The translations under genes and the position numbers were made by a program. Shown here piece after piece: positions 34,701-35,353 of a stretch of DNA of 35,353 bases. This DNA comes from a virus. Within the stretch, counting starts at the first letter, position 1. Every line of letters starts with the position of its first letter. The notes under the pieces were generated by a model, which was not told where the DNA came from, made no database searches, and worked only from the letters and a program-made list of their open reading frames with translations. The stretch spans positions 1 to 35,353 of IMG/VR virus record IMGVR_UViG_3300045747_000070; one strand, written 5' to 3'.

Positions 34701-34928
34701 TTACTTGATCCTCTCTATTTGACCAGTTCTATCATTCTCGCGATACTGTCCAATCAACTTGGGCTTGTTGCTTTCTGAAAGAGCATAAATTCGCCCTTCG
34801 AATTCTCCATCTTCCACCAGTTGGATTGCGTATTCGACTGCCGAAAGTTCATCATCAAATGCTCGCATATGTCCGATATTCAGGGCAGTGCGCCAATGCG
34901 AAGTTGTCAGATATGTAATTCCACTCAT
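34701..34928 (-). CDS. Hypothetical protein, 75 aa
   Basis: GGGAGGT eight nt before ATG 34928 (MSGITYLTTSH) sets the start; the ATG at 34943 overlaps that site. Compact alpha/beta: FDDELSAVEYAIQLVEDGEFEGRIYALSES. Resembles small phage proteins with a WR..LNIGHM start; no function known. Confidence 0.68.
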   Translation of the reverse strand: MSGITYLTTSHWRTALNIGHMRAFDDELSAVEYAIQLVEDGEFEGRIYALSESNKPKLIGQYRENDRTGQIERIK

Positions 34929-34944
34929 AATTAAACCTCCCATT

Positions 34945-35325
34945 TTACTTCACTCGACTCTTTTCATAATCATTGAAGATATCGTTATAGTCCTGTGAAC
35001 GATAGTAACTATCACCGACTCTCAGGAGTTTCTGGTCGTCAGAAACGATTTCATATCCATCAATATACTCGGCATTTTCCTGTAGGACGTAGGTGACGGG
35101 ATCCATTTCACGAACTCTGACATCAATATCCAGAAAGATTCTGCCATCGACATATCGACCATCCCATGCTCCATTGATCACATGGAAAATGAAATCTGTT
35201 TCAGAGAAACGTTTTCGCACTTCAACCAAAAGTGATGCCGTTCCATTGTGTCCTAGCATCAGGCGTTCGTAGCTATCAGAATACCCTTCATCTTCTTCCG
35301 TCAAATCATATACATTATAAGTCAT
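34945..35325 (-). CDS. Hypothetical acidic protein, 126 aa
   Basis: Starts TYNVYDLTEEDEGYSDSYERLML after AGAGGATC. Mixed fold, many Asp/Tyr: FIFHVINGAWDGRYVDGRIFLDI and YYRSQDYNDIFNDYEKSR. No homologue recognised. The remaining 28 nt to the window edge hold no start. Confidence 0.68.
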   Translation of the reverse strand: MTYNVYDLTEEDEGYSDSYERLMLGHNGTASLLVEVRKRFSETDFIFHVINGAWDGRYVDGRIFLDIDVRVREMDPVTYVLQENAEYIDGYEIVSDDQKLLRVGDSYYRSQDYNDIFNDYEKSRVK

Positions 35326-35353
35326 AGTTTCTGATCCTCTTTGTGCTTCTTCA

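Overview
The window is part of a large double-stranded DNA phage genome, a T4-related myovirus. The left end carries the T4 replication and late-transcription order gene 33 - gene 59 - gene 32. Further along are PhoH, a PD-(D/E)XK nuclease, free-standing homing endonucleases, an NAD-salvage pair, a deaminase and a very large tRNA array. Nearly everything is transcribed on the minus strand; the only convincing plus-strand gene is an HNH endonuclease at 3895-4455. Base composition is about 40% GC. The host cannot be read directly. The tmRNA is of the circularly permuted two-piece type and its tag starts ANDN, a combination best known from Alphaproteobacteria, so an alphaproteobacterial host is a weak guess.

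Layout. 1-3528: gene 32 (partial), gene 59, a small membrane protein, gene 33, a decayed HNH fragment, GMP reductase and a SleB-like wall hydrolase. 3558-3823: a permuted two-piece tmRNA gene with its own promoter and terminator. 3895-10153: an HNH endonuclease, a repeat-tailed protein, a Gp88-domain protein carrying a T4-like capsid-targeting sequence, a nuclease, PhoH, and conserved phage hypotheticals. 10455-12962: nicotinamide phosphoribosyltransferase plus a NMN adenylyltransferase-NUDIX fusion, together an NAD-rebuilding route. 13053-14164: GIY-YIG and HNH endonucleases. 14220-24494: an RNA region of about 10 kb. I recognise about 42 tRNAs covering all twenty amino acids, interrupted by a few protein genes. 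Between them lie many non-standard RNAs: at least three arrangements that read as circularly permuted tRNA genes, D-arm-less or CCA-less tRNA-like elements, and several structured RNAs closed by perfect 9-11 bp terminal helices.

24502-29576: small unknowns, then a tightly overlapping operon (transcribed right to left) of sugar nucleotidyltransferase, cupin, RuBisCO-like protein (form IV), SAM methyltransferase, GDPD-like protein and glycosyltransferase-like protein. This looks like a pathway that makes or modifies an activated sugar or surface glycan. 29630-31080: a DNA methyltransferase and a second SAM methyltransferase. 31089-35325: a lipoprotein with an HExxH motif, two small proteins sharing a Cys-rich motif, a CMP/dCMP deaminase-like enzyme, and a run of small overlapping unknown genes.

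The most unusual signals are the phage-borne RuBisCO-like operon, the permuted tmRNA, and the candidate permuted tRNAs with their companion structured RNAs. A recurrent promoter (TTGAC-like -35, 17-bp spacer often starting TTAAGAA, TATAAT-like -10) precedes many minus-strand units. Several predicted starts were moved inward on ribosome-binding-site grounds; this is stated in each entry.
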